Shown: piece after piece, positions 28,836 through 37,976 of the stretch
Position numbering within the stretch: position 1 is the first letter of the stretch
How the letters are laid out: the number at the start of each line of letters is the position of its first letter
From: Alkalimonas amylolytica
GTDB lineage: Bacteria > Pseudomonadota > Gammaproteobacteria > Enterobacterales > Alteromonadaceae
Direction of reading: 5' to 3'
Length of the DNA stretch: 64,000 nucleotides
Assembly (NCBI RefSeq): GCF_900107845.1
Contig: NZ_FNRM01000001.1
Location: forward strand, 165,747 to 229,746
Translations under genes and position numbers: made by a program
The notes under the pieces: generated by a model
Database searches by the model: none
What the model saw: only the letters and a program-made list of their open reading frames with translations
What the model was told of the DNA's origin: nothing

Positions 28836-31295
28836 TCAAACTTCCTGCTGCCAGGACAAGGTCCGCAGAATATCACTAAACACCCCAGCCGAAGTTACCG
28901 CCGCACCCGCACCATAACCACGCAGCACAAAAGGGATCGGTTGGTAATAACGGCTGTGAATCGCCAGCGCATTTTCACCATCTTTAACTTTTGAAAGTGG
29001 ATGATCATCAGCCAGCGCCTTGATAGCCACCTGACACTTGCCATCACGGATTTCACCAATATAGCGCAGCACCTTGCCTTCGGCTTTGGCAGCAGCAACC
29101 CGGTCAGCAAAAGCAGCATCGGCTTGTGGCAGTCGGGTTAAGAAGTCGTCGATGGAACCAGAGGCATCAAAATCTGCTGGCAACACCGACTCCACCTCCA
29201 CCTGATCCAGCTCCAGCTCCAAACCTGACTCCCGCGCCATGATAAGCAGCTTACGCGCCACATCCATGCCGGATAGGTCATCCCGCGGATCTGGCTCCGT
29301 GAAACCCATAGCCTTGGCTTTCAGAGTCACTTCGGACAAGCTCAGCCCTTGTTCCAGCATGCCGAAAATGTACGATAAAGAACCAGACAAAATGCCTTCA
29401 AAAGCCAGCAGCTCGTCACCGGCGTTCAGCAACCCTTGTAAGGTATCAATCACTGGCAACCCGGCACCGACTGTGGTTTCATACAAAAAGCGGCGGCGAT
29501 GCTGCTGGGCCGTTTGACGCAGCTGACGGTAATACGCCATGCTGGCAGTATTGGCTTTTTTGTTCGGGGTTACCACATGAAAACCAGCAGCGAGAAAGTC
29601 GGCGTATTGACCCGCAATGGCTTCAGCACTGGTGCAATCCACCAGCACAGGATTGATCAGGTGCTGTTCCTGCACAAACTGATTAAGTGTCTGCAACGAA
29701 AAGCTATGTTTACTTTGCGCCAACTGCGATTGCCACTCGGCTAAATCGACACCGTCGGGCTGCAGCAGCAATTGCTGACTGTTAGCAATGCCATAGACTT
29801 TCAGTTTAACGTGGCGCTGCTGCAGGAAAGCCTGCTGCCGTTTGATCTGCGCCAATAGCTCGGCCCCCACCACCCCACAACCCACTAAAAACACATCGAT
29901 GCTGGGAATGTGACTGAAAAAGTTTTCATGACAGACTTTGACAGCATCCTGGCAGGACGACTGTGCCACCACGGCAGAAATCGAGCGCTCACTGCTGTCC
30001 TGCGCAATGGCCACTATGTTGACCCTGGCTTGAGCAAGCGAGGCGAAAAATTTTGCCGCAACTCCTTTATGCTGACGCATGCCATCCCCAACCAGGCTGA
30101 CAATCGCCATATCAGCTGCAATATCCAAAGGCCGCAGCAGGTTGTTTTGCAGTTCAAGTTCAAATTCAGCTTCCAGCGCTTTTTGCGCTGCGGTTAAGTG
30201 CAGTTGAGGCACACAAAAGCTAATGCTGAACTCGGACGAGGACTGGGTGATAAGGTTCACCGAAATATTGGCCCGAGCCATAGTGGCAAAAACCCGGCTG
30301 GCCATTCCAACCACACCTTTAAGCCCAGGGCCAGATACCGTTATAAGTGCCAGATGCTGCAAGCTGGAAATACCTTTCACCAGCGACTCACCATCGCCCT
30401 GACTAGCAATGCAGGTGCCAGGTGCTGACGGGTTCAGGGTATTTTTGATATAGCAGGGGATGCCATAGCGAGCCAGCGGACCTATGGTTTTAGGGTGCAA
30501 AACCTTAGCACCGAAGTAAGACAGCTCCATGGCTTCATCGTACGATAAACGTTCAATCAACTGCGTTTGCTTCACCTGACGCGGATCCGCACTGTAGACA
30601 CCATCGACATCGGTCCAGATTTCACAAGCATTTGCCTGAATACTGGCTGCAATGATGGCCGCCGAGTAATCTGAGCCATTGCGCCCCAGCAAACAAGTTT
30701 CCCCCTGTGCATTGCTGGAAACAAAACCGGCCAGCAGGTATACCTGAGCGGGCGAAGCGGCGATAGCCGTTTTCAGTGCTTGCTCCGAGCCTTTAATATC
30801 GGCAGTGGCATTAAGATAATCGCCTTCACTACGCACACATTCAATGGCCGATAACAAAGCTACTTTAACCCCTTTCGCCTGCAATAGAGCCTGCATCAAT
30901 GCCACACTAAACTGCTCACCGAGTCCGAGCAATTGCGCTTTGATGTGATCAGGGCAGTGCCGCAGCAGTTGCACCCCCTGCAACCGCTGTGCTAACAGCT
31001 CCAGCTGGCCTTGCATCAAGACCTGTACTGAAGTGAGTTGCTCGGCACCAGCTTGTATGGCAGCTTCATCCAGCAATTGCTGATAGCGCTGCTGCAGGCT
31101 TTGCAGCAAATCTTGATAATCGGCTCCCATATAGGCCAGATCGGTGAGCTCAACCAGCAGGTTGGTTACGCCTTGCGGCGCAGACAAGACCAGACAAAGC
31201 TCGGTTTGCCGGGCACTGTCTGCAACAATAGCAGCCACATCCTGAAAGCGTGCGACTGAAGCCAGCGAAGACCCGCCAAATTTTAGCACTCGCAT
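28836..31295 (-). CDS. thrA: Bifunctional aspartokinase I / homoserine dehydrogenase I
   Basis: First and third steps of the aspartate pathway toward threonine. 819 residues: aspartokinase ([17 protein letters not shown] at the start, [14 protein letters not shown] near 205), a paired ACT regulatory region (about 315-455, [18 protein letters not shown]), and homoserine dehydrogenase ([14 protein letters not shown] near 470, [21 protein letters not shown]). It is the second such fusion in the window, after metL. Controlled by the thrL attenuator upstream; probably feedback-inhibited by threonine (family knowledge). Confidence 0.96.
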   Translation of the reverse strand: MRVLKFGGSSLASVARFQDVAAIVADSARQTELCLVLSAPQGVTNLLVELTDLAYMGADYQDLLQSLQQRYQQLLDEAAIQAGAEQLTSVQVLMQGQLELLAQRLQGVQLLRHCPDHIKAQLLGLGEQFSVALMQALLQAKGVKVALLSAIECVRSEGDYLNATADIKGSEQALKTAIAASPAQVYLLAGFVSSNAQGETCLLGRNGSDYSAAIIAASIQANACEIWTDVDGVYSADPRQVKQTQLIERLSYDEAMELSYFGAKVLHPKTIGPLARYGIPCYIKNTLNPSAPGTCIASQGDGESLVKGISSLQHLALITVSGPGLKGVVGMASRVFATMARANISVNLITQSSSEFSISFCVPQLHLTAAQKALEAEFELELQNNLLRPLDIAADMAIVSLVGDGMRQHKGVAAKFFASLAQARVNIVAIAQDSSERSISAVVAQSSCQDAVKVCHENFFSHIPSIDVFLVGCGVVGAELLAQIKRQQAFLQQRHVKLKVYGIANSQQLLLQPDGVDLAEWQSQLAQSKHSFSLQTLNQFVQEQHLINPVLVDCTSAEAIAGQYADFLAAGFHVVTPNKKANTASMAYYRQLRQTAQQHRRRFLYETTVGAGLPVIDTLQGLLNAGDELLAFEGILSGSLSYIFGMLEQGLSLSEVTLKAKAMGFTEPDPRDDLSGMDVARKLLIMARESGLELELDQVEVESVLPADFDASGSIDDFLTRLPQADAAFADRVAAAKAEGKVLRYIGEIRDGKCQVAIKALADDHPLSKVKDGENALAIHSRYYQPIPFVLRGYGAGAAVTSAGVFSDILRTLSWQQEV

Positions 31296-31433
31296 GTATT
31301 ACTCCTGAATCATTCAACTTGTTGGTCTATTTTGAACCTGGTTGCAACTCTTGGGTCTTAATGCCCTTATTCCCATGAGCCTTCACACTGCGAAGCTGCC
31401 GCAGCCTGCCTGCATGTCGAAGCTCTGTGGGTA

Positions 31434-31471
31434 AAAACAAAAAACCCGTGACGGGTGAGGTCACGGGTTTT
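31434..31471 (-). terminator. thr attenuator (terminator and competing antiterminator)
   Basis: Minus-strand terminator: 12-bp stem AAAACCCGTGAC/GTCACGGGTTTT (31460-31471 with 31441-31452), a 7-nt loop and a T-rich tract. A competing pairing is visible: GAGGTC and GGGT just after the leader stop (31491-31496, 31499-31502) are complementary to GACCTCACCC (31453-31462), which overlaps the terminator's 5' arm. Thus ribosome stalling on the Thr/Ile codons of thrL would favour the antiterminator. Confidence 0.9.
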
Positions 31472-31496
31472 CTGGCGACAAAGCACCACCGACCTC

Positions 31497-31556
31497 CTAC
31501 CCCGACAGGGTGGTGGTAATAATAATGGTGGTAGTGAGTGTCAGTAATTTTTTCAT
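31497..31556 (-). CDS. thrL: thr operon leader peptide
   Basis: A 19-residue peptide, MKKLLTLTTTIIITTTLSG, with seven Thr and three Ile codons, the regulatory codons of thr attenuation in enterics. It is followed by the terminator/antiterminator pair and then thrA about 200 bp downstream. There is no ribosome site before the ATG (GGGCGCT only); an in-frame ATG lies three codons upstream at 31565, but that one falls within the predicted -10 element. If the predicted promoter is right, the leader mRNA starts at or within a base or two of this ATG. Confidence 0.9.
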   Translation of the reverse strand: MKKLLTLTTTIIITTTLSG

Positions 31557-31563
31557 AGCGCCC

Positions 31564-31593
31564 ATAATGCACAGACTTGTAGACGTCTGTCAA
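31564..31593 (-). promoter_or_regulatory. Predicted thr operon promoter
   Basis: Minus strand: perfect -35 TTGACA (31588-31593), 18-bp spacer, -10 CATTAT (31564-31569). The -10 ends only 7 nt before the thrL ATG. It is the best match between the upstream gene's stop (31613) and thrL. Confidence 0.6.
31573..31588. promoter_or_regulatory. MetJ-like boxes inside the thr promoter spacer
   Basis: AGACTTGT (31573-31580, 6 of 8) directly followed by the exact consensus AGACGTCT (31581-31588). These two contiguous units fill the spacer between the -35 and -10 of the predicted thr promoter, a position where a bound repressor would block RNA polymerase. Binding by MetJ is inference. Confidence 0.5.
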
Positions 31594-31612
31594 TAGTTAA
31601 TCAACGTGAATC

Positions 31613-32584
31613 TTAATTTACCTTTTGCAGCACCTTTTGCAAGTCATCCCGGTAGCAGGTGCTTCGGTTACGCCCTTGTCGCTTCGAAACATACAACGCT
31701 ACGTCGGCACACTGCAGTAAATCATGCGCTTCCTGATGTCGATGTGGATTCAACTCGGCAACCCCTAAACTGATGGTGGCACGAATAATACGCTGATTGA
31801 ACAACAACTGATGAGCTGCTACCTGACGGCAAATCCGCTCTGCAACTTCGTTAGCACCACTTTGGCTGGTATTCGGTAAAATAATCCCGAACTCTTCCCC
31901 ACCATAGCGCCCGAGAAAATCTGACTCACGCAACAGGCTCTGAATGAAGCTGGCCAACTCAATCAGTACAAAATCTCCACCCAGATGGCCATAGTCATCA
32001 TTCAGCTGTTTGAATTTATCCAAATCAAACAAAATCAGTGACAAGGGCTGGTGATAGCGTTTAGCTCGCAAGACCTCGGATTGTAATAACTGCTCCCAGT
32101 AACTGCGGTTGTAAAGCTTAGTAAGGCCATCCAGTCGGTTCGCTTGCTGCAGAGCCTGCATATTACGCTGCAATTCTAACTGATAAATGCTGACATCGGT
32201 GGCGTCCTCAATCAGCAAGCAGATAAAGGTTTCGCCGGTATGGGGGTGGACCAATGGTAGCATGCTGCAGTTTTGCATCATGTAGTCGCTGCCACCACTG
32301 ACAGGTCGAAGATGTGGCAGTTTTAATACATAAGGGCGCTGTTCCCAGGAGCTAAAGGTTGGCGCGTTTAACGCCACAACACTATCCAGTTTTCGCTTCA
32401 GCCAGGCTTCCGGTAAGTCAGTAAACACATCAAACACCGACTTATGCCGGACTTCGGCCAAAGGTACACCTAGCCGACGTTCAATAAACTGGTTGTAAAA
32501 GCTGATGCCATAGTCTGTGCTTAACACCAATACACCGCTGTTTAATTGCTGCAATATCGGCATCGCCAGCCAATGCGCGTCCAT
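31613..32584 (-). CDS. PAS-GGDEF diguanylate cyclase
   Basis: 323 residues, soluble. N-terminal PAS-like sensor (about residues 5-130: GVLVLSTDYGISFYNQFIERR), a short linking helix (QLELQRNMQALQQANRLDGLTKLYNR), then a GGDEF domain (about 155-315) with an intact active site RYGGEEFGIIL, predicted to make cyclic di-GMP. No RxxD inhibitory site is obvious directly before the GGEEF motif. It lies 66 bp after the CheC-like gene and probably shares its transcript; its stop is only about 20 bp from the thr promoter. Confidence 0.9.
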   Translation of the reverse strand: MDAHWLAMPILQQLNSGVLVLSTDYGISFYNQFIERRLGVPLAEVRHKSVFDVFTDLPEAWLKRKLDSVVALNAPTFSSWEQRPYVLKLPHLRPVSGGSDYMMQNCSMLPLVHPHTGETFICLLIEDATDVSIYQLELQRNMQALQQANRLDGLTKLYNRSYWEQLLQSEVLRAKRYHQPLSLILFDLDKFKQLNDDYGHLGGDFVLIELASFIQSLLRESDFLGRYGGEEFGIILPNTSQSGANEVAERICRQVAAHQLLFNQRIIRATISLGVAELNPHRHQEAHDLLQCADVALYVSKRQGRNRSTCYRDDLQKVLQKVN

Positions 32585-32650
32585 CCGTACTCCTCGCCTA
32601 TCAATGCTGCTCGCTTGTGCACACTTGTTGTGTATCCGAACCCTTTCCTA

Positions 32651-33259
32651 TCAATAATCCTGCAAAATATCATCCAGCTGCTGCTGCAGCGTCTGCAAAG
32701 CAGTGCCCGGAATCAGCAAAATCATATCGCATTGAAAAGCATAATCTGTCACTTGATATTGAATATTGACCTGCAAAGCTACGTTCCAACGGCTCGCCAG
32801 GGCTTGCAGACGCTCAACCAGCTGATTATTCTGGCAATTCAGTTGCCGCGGAGCACTGTAGGACAAGGTGCTACCTAACTGTGCTGCCAAACTATTTAAA
32901 AAGGTGGTGGTGAGTATAGAACTAATATCGGTCAACATTTCCGCATCGCTGACCTCGCTTTGCTGATAACCAAGAATAGCGGCCAGCTGTTTTGCGCTGC
33001 TAAAGTTGTAGAGCAACATCGCTTCGCCCTGCATGCCAGCTGGACCAATAAACCCCTGACTGATCAGGTGTGCCTCTTTATCGGCATACAATTCTCTCAA
33101 TTGCGCAGGCATATCACTGGCTCGAACCACCTGCATTGCAGGCACCTGCAAATGAACCAGCGTATCTAAAAAGCGTGCTAACTGGTCACTGGCGAGGCCC
33201 ATGGAAACATTCATCAGTTCCTGCAATGCATCCTGCTGGTCTGGCGTCAGCATGGTCAT
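32651..33259 (-). CDS. CheC-like phosphatase
   Basis: 202 residues of the CheC/CheX/FliY phosphatase superfamily. One complete catalytic motif of the D/SxxxExxN-x22-P type is present: Asp10, Glu14, Asn17, and Pro40 exactly 22 residues later. The equivalent second site (around DISSILTTTFLNSL) lacks the Asn, so only one site is likely active. In known members this motif removes phosphate from CheY. Its start overlaps the stop of the CheY-like gene by one base, which points to that protein as substrate. Confidence 0.8.
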   Translation of the reverse strand: MTMLTPDQQDALQELMNVSMGLASDQLARFLDTLVHLQVPAMQVVRASDMPAQLRELYADKEAHLISQGFIGPAGMQGEAMLLYNFSSAKQLAAILGYQQSEVSDAEMLTDISSILTTTFLNSLAAQLGSTLSYSAPRQLNCQNNQLVERLQALASRWNVALQVNIQYQVTDYAFQCDMILLIPGTALQTLQQQLDDILQDY

Positions 33260-33624
33260 TAGATTAACCCGTACTGGTGCATAATGTGGGCGAGTTTGTC
33301 GCTGTTCACCGGCTTTTGAATAAAAGCCAAAGCACCGAGTTCAGCGACGCGTTTTTGCATCTCAGGTTGAATGTCGGCAGAAATCACAATCACAACACAC
33401 TTCAACTGCCGGGCTTTAATGGCTTCCAACACACCGATGCCATCGAGCTCTGGCATAGTCAAATCAAGAAAGACCACCCCAACTTCTTGCGAGCTAAGAA
33501 TATCCAGTGCTTCCAGGCCATTGGATGCCGTGAGAATCTCAGCAGCAAAGCCCTCCGGTAAACTTTTTTTTACTTGCTTACGTGCTAATACCGAATCATC
33601 ACAAATTAAAGCGGTTAAGCTCAT
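33259..33624 (-). CDS. CheY-like single-domain response regulator
   Basis: 121 residues, receiver domain only: acidic pair Asp9-Asp10, phosphorylatable Asp54 in VVFLDLTMPELDG, conserved Ser in VIVISAD and Lys in FIQKPVNSDK. Overlaps the CheC-like gene. No cheA, cheW or MCP genes are nearby, so its kinase is elsewhere; the histidine kinase at 33932 is divergent and could be a partner (inference). Confidence 0.9.
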   Translation of the reverse strand: MSLTALICDDSVLARKQVKKSLPEGFAAEILTASNGLEALDILSSQEVGVVFLDLTMPELDGIGVLEAIKARQLKCVVIVISADIQPEMQKRVAELGALAFIQKPVNSDKLAHIMHQYGLI

Positions 33625-33931
33625 TCTACGGCTCTCTTTTAATTATGAGTGCTTATTGTATTTTTAATTTCTTGGCGTTACCCGCAGTCTTTCATCGACT
33701 ATAACCAGAAGCTAAATACAATGCAAGTCAGCACAAATTCTGCTACTTTAGCAAAAAAACACAGTTCAACTATGGCGGCCCATGGAGCCAGTTAAAGACC
33801 CCATTGTGTTCCTTGGTGCAGGCAACTAATCTGAAAATTAGGCTATAGTCATAGGTGGGCGCTATACTGATGCTTGCCACACAAACAAGCCTGACAAAAA
33901 TAAATATCATGCTGTTTTTAAAGGACCATCT
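33625..33931. other. Divergent intergenic region, CheY module / sensor kinase
   Basis: 307 bp with no gene. AT-rich; must hold both divergent promoters. A short inverted repeat CTAAT/ATTAG (around 33827-33842) and TATAGT and TATACT hexamers (33845-33875) are possible plus-strand promoter parts for the kinase. No RNA gene seen. Confidence 0.45.
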
Positions 33932-35677
33932 ATGCAGCAAAGAAGTTTATCCAGAACCCTGCTGACCAAAGTATTATCTGTGTATTTTATTCTGACCTTT
34001 GTGGTCACGCTTGCTCAGATCGGTGCTGAATACTTCAATACCAAACGCTATATCAACAGTGAACTTGCTACCTTGCAACAAACCTTTTCTGGGAGCCTAA
34101 CCCGTGCGATCTGGGAATTGAACACCCAGCAGGCCCTGGTGATTGCGGATGGTTTACTGGCTATTCCTGCGGTGGAAGGCATTATTGTGCGTGATGATAG
34201 CGGCACCGTCATCACTCAACTTGGTCGTCATGTGGACATCAGTCAGCGCCATGGCAGTGAATTGGTCCGTGAGGGTATTCAACTCGCTGAACAACAGTCC
34301 GGCCTTTTTGGTTATACCTTCCCGCTGATTTTCGAGTTTTCCGGCCGTGCTACCCAGGTCGGTGATGTCACCTTATTCTCCAGCCGCGCCATTGTTATTG
34401 ATCGGATAAAGATTGGTATTTTCTTTCTGATCGGCAACGCTATGTTGAAAACCACCTTCTTAATCATTCTGTTTTTATTCGCGTTTCGCCGTTATCTGAC
34501 AGAGCCGCTTGGTGAGTTAACTCAGCAAATTGAAGATCTGGAGCTGGATCATCTGGAAGGGACCCGGATCGAAGCAGGCCGGGCACAAAACAGCGTTGAG
34601 CTTGGCGTAATGACCACAGCCTTCAACCGGCTCATTCGTCGGGTTCAAGATTACAAAGCAGAACTCGAAAGCACCCAAAAAGAGTTGTTGGTGAGCAATG
34701 AAAAGTTGGATCAACACAATCTGGTGCTGGAACAGGAAGTGGCACGCAAAACCTCAGGCCTCAGCCAAGCCATGATGGATTTACAACAGCAAAAACAACA
34801 ACTTGAAGTAAAGCAGCAAAGTCTGAAAGAAGAAATCGAACGCCGTCGTCATATCGAGCATGCGCTGCGCAACAAGCAGACCGAGCTGGAAAATCTGGTC
34901 GATGATTTAAAGCAAACTCAAGATCGTCTGGTGCAATCGGAGAAAATGGCCGCTCTTGGTGGACTTGTCGCAGGCATCACTCACGAAGTCAATACACCGG
35001 TCGGTATCGGCGTAACCGCTACCAGTTTTTTAGCCGAGAAAATTCAGACATTGCAAAAAGCCTATCAGGAAAAAACACTCTCACCAAAAAACCTGGAGCA
35101 ATTTATTGCTGAAGCAAGTGAAACAACCAGTTTGCTTGAGTCCAATCTAAACAGAGCATCCGATCTGATCGCCAGTTTTAAACAAATCGCAGTCGATCAA
35201 ACCAGCGAAGCTATCCGCACCATCCGGCTGGATACTTACATACAGGAAGTCATCCGCTCTTTGCATCCGCACTTCAAGAAAACCAAGCATCAGGTGGATG
35301 TAAACTGTCCGGCTGATCTGCAGCTAACCTGCCCAGCGGGGGCTATTTCGCAAATCTTTACCAATTTGCTGATGAACTCACTGATCCATGGTTTTGAGGA
35401 GCAGGAACAAGGCCACATTCGTATCACGGTACTGGAGGATGGCGACGACATTGATATCCGCTTCAGCGACGATGGTAAAGGACTCACTGCTGATCAGCTG
35501 GAGAGGCTCTTCCATCCCTTCTTTACCACTAAACGTGAGGCGGGTGGCAGTGGCCTGGGAACTCATATCACCTACAATCTGGTGCGCCAAACCCTGAAAG
35601 GTAGTATTGAAGTAAGCAGTGAGCCAGGCAAAGGCCTGCACTACCACATACGCTTTCCAAAACAATTAGCCAGCTAA
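33932..35677 (+). CDS. Membrane sensor histidine kinase
   Basis: 581 residues. Order: transmembrane helix (about 9-31), periplasmic sensor region (about 32-155), second transmembrane helix (about 160-190), HAMP region (TEPLGELTQQIEDLEL), a long Gln/Glu-rich coiled coil (about 225-330), dimerisation domain with His351 in VAGITHEVNTPVGIG, and HATPase (NLLMNSLIHGFEEQ, DDGKGL, GSGLGTHITYNL). The H-box form with EVNTPVG is typical of a subgroup that often lacks a dedicated regulator. No receiver is fused. AAGGA ribosome site. The ligand is unknown. Confidence 0.93.
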   Translation: MQQRSLSRTLLTKVLSVYFILTFVVTLAQIGAEYFNTKRYINSELATLQQTFSGSLTRAIWELNTQQALVIADGLLAIPAVEGIIVRDDSGTVITQLGRHVDISQRHGSELVREGIQLAEQQSGLFGYTFPLIFEFSGRATQVGDVTLFSSRAIVIDRIKIGIFFLIGNAMLKTTFLIILFLFAFRRYLTEPLGELTQQIEDLELDHLEGTRIEAGRAQNSVELGVMTTAFNRLIRRVQDYKAELESTQKELLVSNEKLDQHNLVLEQEVARKTSGLSQAMMDLQQQKQQLEVKQQSLKEEIERRRHIEHALRNKQTELENLVDDLKQTQDRLVQSEKMAALGGLVAGITHEVNTPVGIGVTATSFLAEKIQTLQKAYQEKTLSPKNLEQFIAEASETTSLLESNLNRASDLIASFKQIAVDQTSEAIRTIRLDTYIQEVIRSLHPHFKKTKHQVDVNCPADLQLTCPAGAISQIFTNLLMNSLIHGFEEQEQGHIRITVLEDGDDIDIRFSDDGKGLTADQLERLFHPFFTTKREAGGSGLGTHITYNLVRQTLKGSIEVSSEPGKGLHYHIRFPKQLAS

Positions 35678-35703
35678 TACCAACACAGAAACAGTCGCTG
35701 GCA

Positions 35704-35733
35704 TTGTACCGGCGGCTGACCGCACGTTATACT
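35704..35733 (+). promoter_or_regulatory. rdgC promoter
   Basis: -35 TTGTAC (35704-35709), 18-bp spacer, -10 TATACT (35728-35733), 30 nt before the rdgC ATG. Confidence 0.5.
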
Positions 35734-35762
35734 GCCCGCTTTTCAGCACAACTGAGTGAGTT

Positions 35763-36665
35763 ATGTGGTTTAAAAATAGTCGTGTCTATCAATTAAGTTC
35801 CCCATTGTCTGTTGACCTCGCTGCTCTGGAGCAGGCACTGGTTGAGTTTCGTTTTACCCCTTGCTCTGGTCAGCAACAAAGTAGCCAGGGATTTAGTTTT
35901 CCTTTTGAATCGGCACAGAGCTATTGTTACCAAAACCAACACTATCTGTTTTTCGCTATCAAACGACAGGAAAAGCTACTACCAGCAACGGTTGTGCAAG
36001 AAGAAATGCAACCACGTCTTGAGGCGCTAGAAGCTGAAAAAGGCCGAGCGCTAAGCCGCAAAGAAAAAGACAGCATCAAAGAGGATGTCACTTTTGAATT
36101 GTTACCTCGAGCGTTTAGCAAAACCCAGCTGGTGCTAGCCTGCTATGACCAGAACAAACAGCGCATTATGATCAACACCAGCAGTAGTAGCCGGGCTGAA
36201 GATGTGCTGGCTTTGCTGCGGAAAGCTATTGGCTCTTTACCAGCGCTGCCCTGGCTGGATCCATACCGTCTAAGCAATTGCCTGCAACTCTGGCTGCAGT
36301 CTGAGCAGTTACCTTCATCTTTTCAGCTTGGGCACGAAGTAGAGCTTAAGGCGCCAGACGAAGAAGGTGCCAAAGTACGCTTTAGTAATCACTTGCTTAC
36401 AACCGAGGAAGTGCAGAGCCATCTTCAGGACAAGCAGGTGACCCGACTGGAGCTGCACCAGGAAGAAGGCTTGAGTCTGAAAGTCTGCGACGATGGCAGC
36501 CTGAAAAGTATTCGCTACCATGACAGCATCAGCAGTAAAAACGACGAGCTGGGCTGGGAAGATGCTGACGCCAGGCTGGCTGCGGATTCCCTGTTGATGG
36601 CTTCAACCCTGAGCGCTGCGCTTGAGCAGATCGCTCAGGCTGTGACTGTGACCAAGGACGAATAA
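35763..36665 (+). CDS. rdgC: Recombination-associated protein RdgC
   Basis: 300 residues, the normal length; a ring-shaped DNA-binding dimer that modulates RecA. Characteristic motifs: MWFKNSRVYQLS, the central EKDSIKEDVTFELLPRAF, and LPALPWLDPYRLSNCLQLWL. The ribosome site GAGTGAG-like lies just upstream. The 3' end converges on the HDOD gene with only 15 bp between stops. Confidence 0.95.
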   Translation: MWFKNSRVYQLSSPLSVDLAALEQALVEFRFTPCSGQQQSSQGFSFPFESAQSYCYQNQHYLFFAIKRQEKLLPATVVQEEMQPRLEALEAEKGRALSRKEKDSIKEDVTFELLPRAFSKTQLVLACYDQNKQRIMINTSSSSRAEDVLALLRKAIGSLPALPWLDPYRLSNCLQLWLQSEQLPSSFQLGHEVELKAPDEEGAKVRFSNHLLTTEEVQSHLQDKQVTRLELHQEEGLSLKVCDDGSLKSIRYHDSISSKNDELGWEDADARLAADSLLMASTLSAALEQIAQAVTVTKDE

Positions 36666-36680
36666 AACACAGTGACCAAC

Positions 36681-37520
36681 TCAGGCAAAAAGAGCCCGTA
36701 CATCCTTATAGACAGCGGCGATGGCAGGCTCTTGCATAAAATCTGCATCCGGCAGCAGCCCAAGTTCAATGTAGCGGCTTAGTAAAGCTTGTTGTTGTTC
36801 CGGTTGGGGGAAGCTGCGCTGCGCTATGGTAGCAATTCGAACGAAATCGGTATAATCCGGCTGTGCCGATACCTTAGGTTGCTGCCACTCAGCAATTACC
36901 CGCTGGTAGGTTTCCGAAAAGCCCCAAGCTTTCATAATAGCCAAACCAATCTGTGGCGATAACTTCGCCATGGCGTGCCGCATAAAGCCGGGGTGACCAA
37001 AGACTTCCTGGTGCTTCTCTGCCTCCGTCAAAATGGGTAATAAACCGATATGATGCAACAATGCTGCTAGTGTCATTACATCCGGGCTTAATGCGCATTT
37101 GTTTTGCAGTGAACGATAGTAACTCAGACAGGCTACAGCGATGCTGGTGACCTGTACAGTATCCCGCCAGGCTTTGTCCATCATCTGCTGGATGTGCGTA
37201 TTCTGACTTAAAAACAATTGTTCCATCGCCATCGCCGTAGCAATGGTCTTGATTTGGCTTAGACCAATGCGGGTAACCGCCTGATTTAAAGTACTTACCT
37301 TGATGGAGCGCCCCAGAAAGGCGCTATTCGCCACCCGGATCATCCGGGCAGTCAAGGCGGGGTCCATGCTGATAGTTTCTGCCATAACGGCAAGGCTAAC
37401 TTCGGGATCATCGGCGGTTCGACGCACCCGTAACGCAATCTCCGGCAAGGTAGGCAATACCAGGCTATCGTTTCGTAACTTTTCAACCAGAATGGTAATG
37501 AGTGCATGTTCTGCAGACAT
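36681..37520 (-). CDS. HDOD-domain signalling protein
   Basis: 279 residues covering one HDOD domain (LPTLPEIALRVRRTADDPEVS, then MDPALTARMIRVANSAFLGR and LSQIKTIATAMAMEQLF). HDOD proteins resemble HD phosphohydrolases but usually lack the metal-binding His-Asp pair and act in signalling. GAGG ribosome site 7 nt before the ATG. It follows the HIT gene by 21 bp in an operon led by the hybrid kinase. Confidence 0.88.
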   Translation of the reverse strand: MSAEHALITILVEKLRNDSLVLPTLPEIALRVRRTADDPEVSLAVMAETISMDPALTARMIRVANSAFLGRSIKVSTLNQAVTRIGLSQIKTIATAMAMEQLFLSQNTHIQQMMDKAWRDTVQVTSIAVACLSYYRSLQNKCALSPDVMTLAALLHHIGLLPILTEAEKHQEVFGHPGFMRHAMAKLSPQIGLAIMKAWGFSETYQRVIAEWQQPKVSAQPDYTDFVRIATIAQRSFPQPEQQQALLSRYIELGLLPDADFMQEPAIAAVYKDVRALFA

Positions 37521-37541
37521 CGGAAACCTCGTATTGGACGA

Positions 37542-37976
37542 TTAAGCCAGTGACGGCCACTCAGGCAAACTCTGCTGCCATAGACGGATGCGCTCTTGCA
37601 ACTCAGCCTGATGATAGGGCTGCATCTTAACTACCCCCCAGATTGGTGCTGGCCATGCTTTGTCCTCTTTGAAACGGGCAATATGATGAATATGTAATTG
37701 TGGCACCACATTACCAAGAGCAGCAATATTTAATTTATCCGGTCGAAAGTGCTGACGCAACCAGCAAGCCAGCTGCCAACTTTCCTGTTGGTACTGCAGG
37801 TAATCCTCCGGCGTTAAGTCAACCAACTCCAAAACACCAGCTCGCCTTGGGATCAACAAGAACCAGGGGTACTGCTGATCATTGATCACGCGCAGCTGAC
37901 ACAAAGGCCAGTCCGCGACAAAACAACTGTCTTGCTGCAAGGGAGCAGCCAATTCAAAGGACAACAACTCAGGCAT
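37542..37976 (-). CDS. HIT-domain protein with a modified histidine triad
   Basis: 144 residues of the HIT nucleotide-hydrolase/transferase fold. The active-site strand reads NVVPQLHIHHIARF: compared with the HxHxHxx triad the first His is Gln, while the next two (HIH) remain, so hydrolase activity is possible but unproven. Start 37976 is chosen for GAGG 9 nt upstream; GTG (37991) and ATG (37985) alternatives lie further up. It overlaps the 3' end of the hybrid kinase gene by 8 bp. Confidence 0.82.
   Translation of the reverse strand: MPELLSFELAAPLQQDSCFVADWPLCQLRVINDQQYPWFLLIPRRAGVLELVDLTPEDYLQYQQESWQLACWLRQHFRPDKLNIAALGNVVPQLHIHHIARFKEDKAWPAPIWGVVKMQPYHQAELQERIRLWQQSLPEWPSLA

Noticed and set aside
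31327-31593. An 88-codon frame whose translation contains a striking His/Tyr-rich stretch.
   Set aside because: It is an out-of-frame reading of the thr leader peptide repeat codons and the attenuator; the thrL frame explains the DNA fully.
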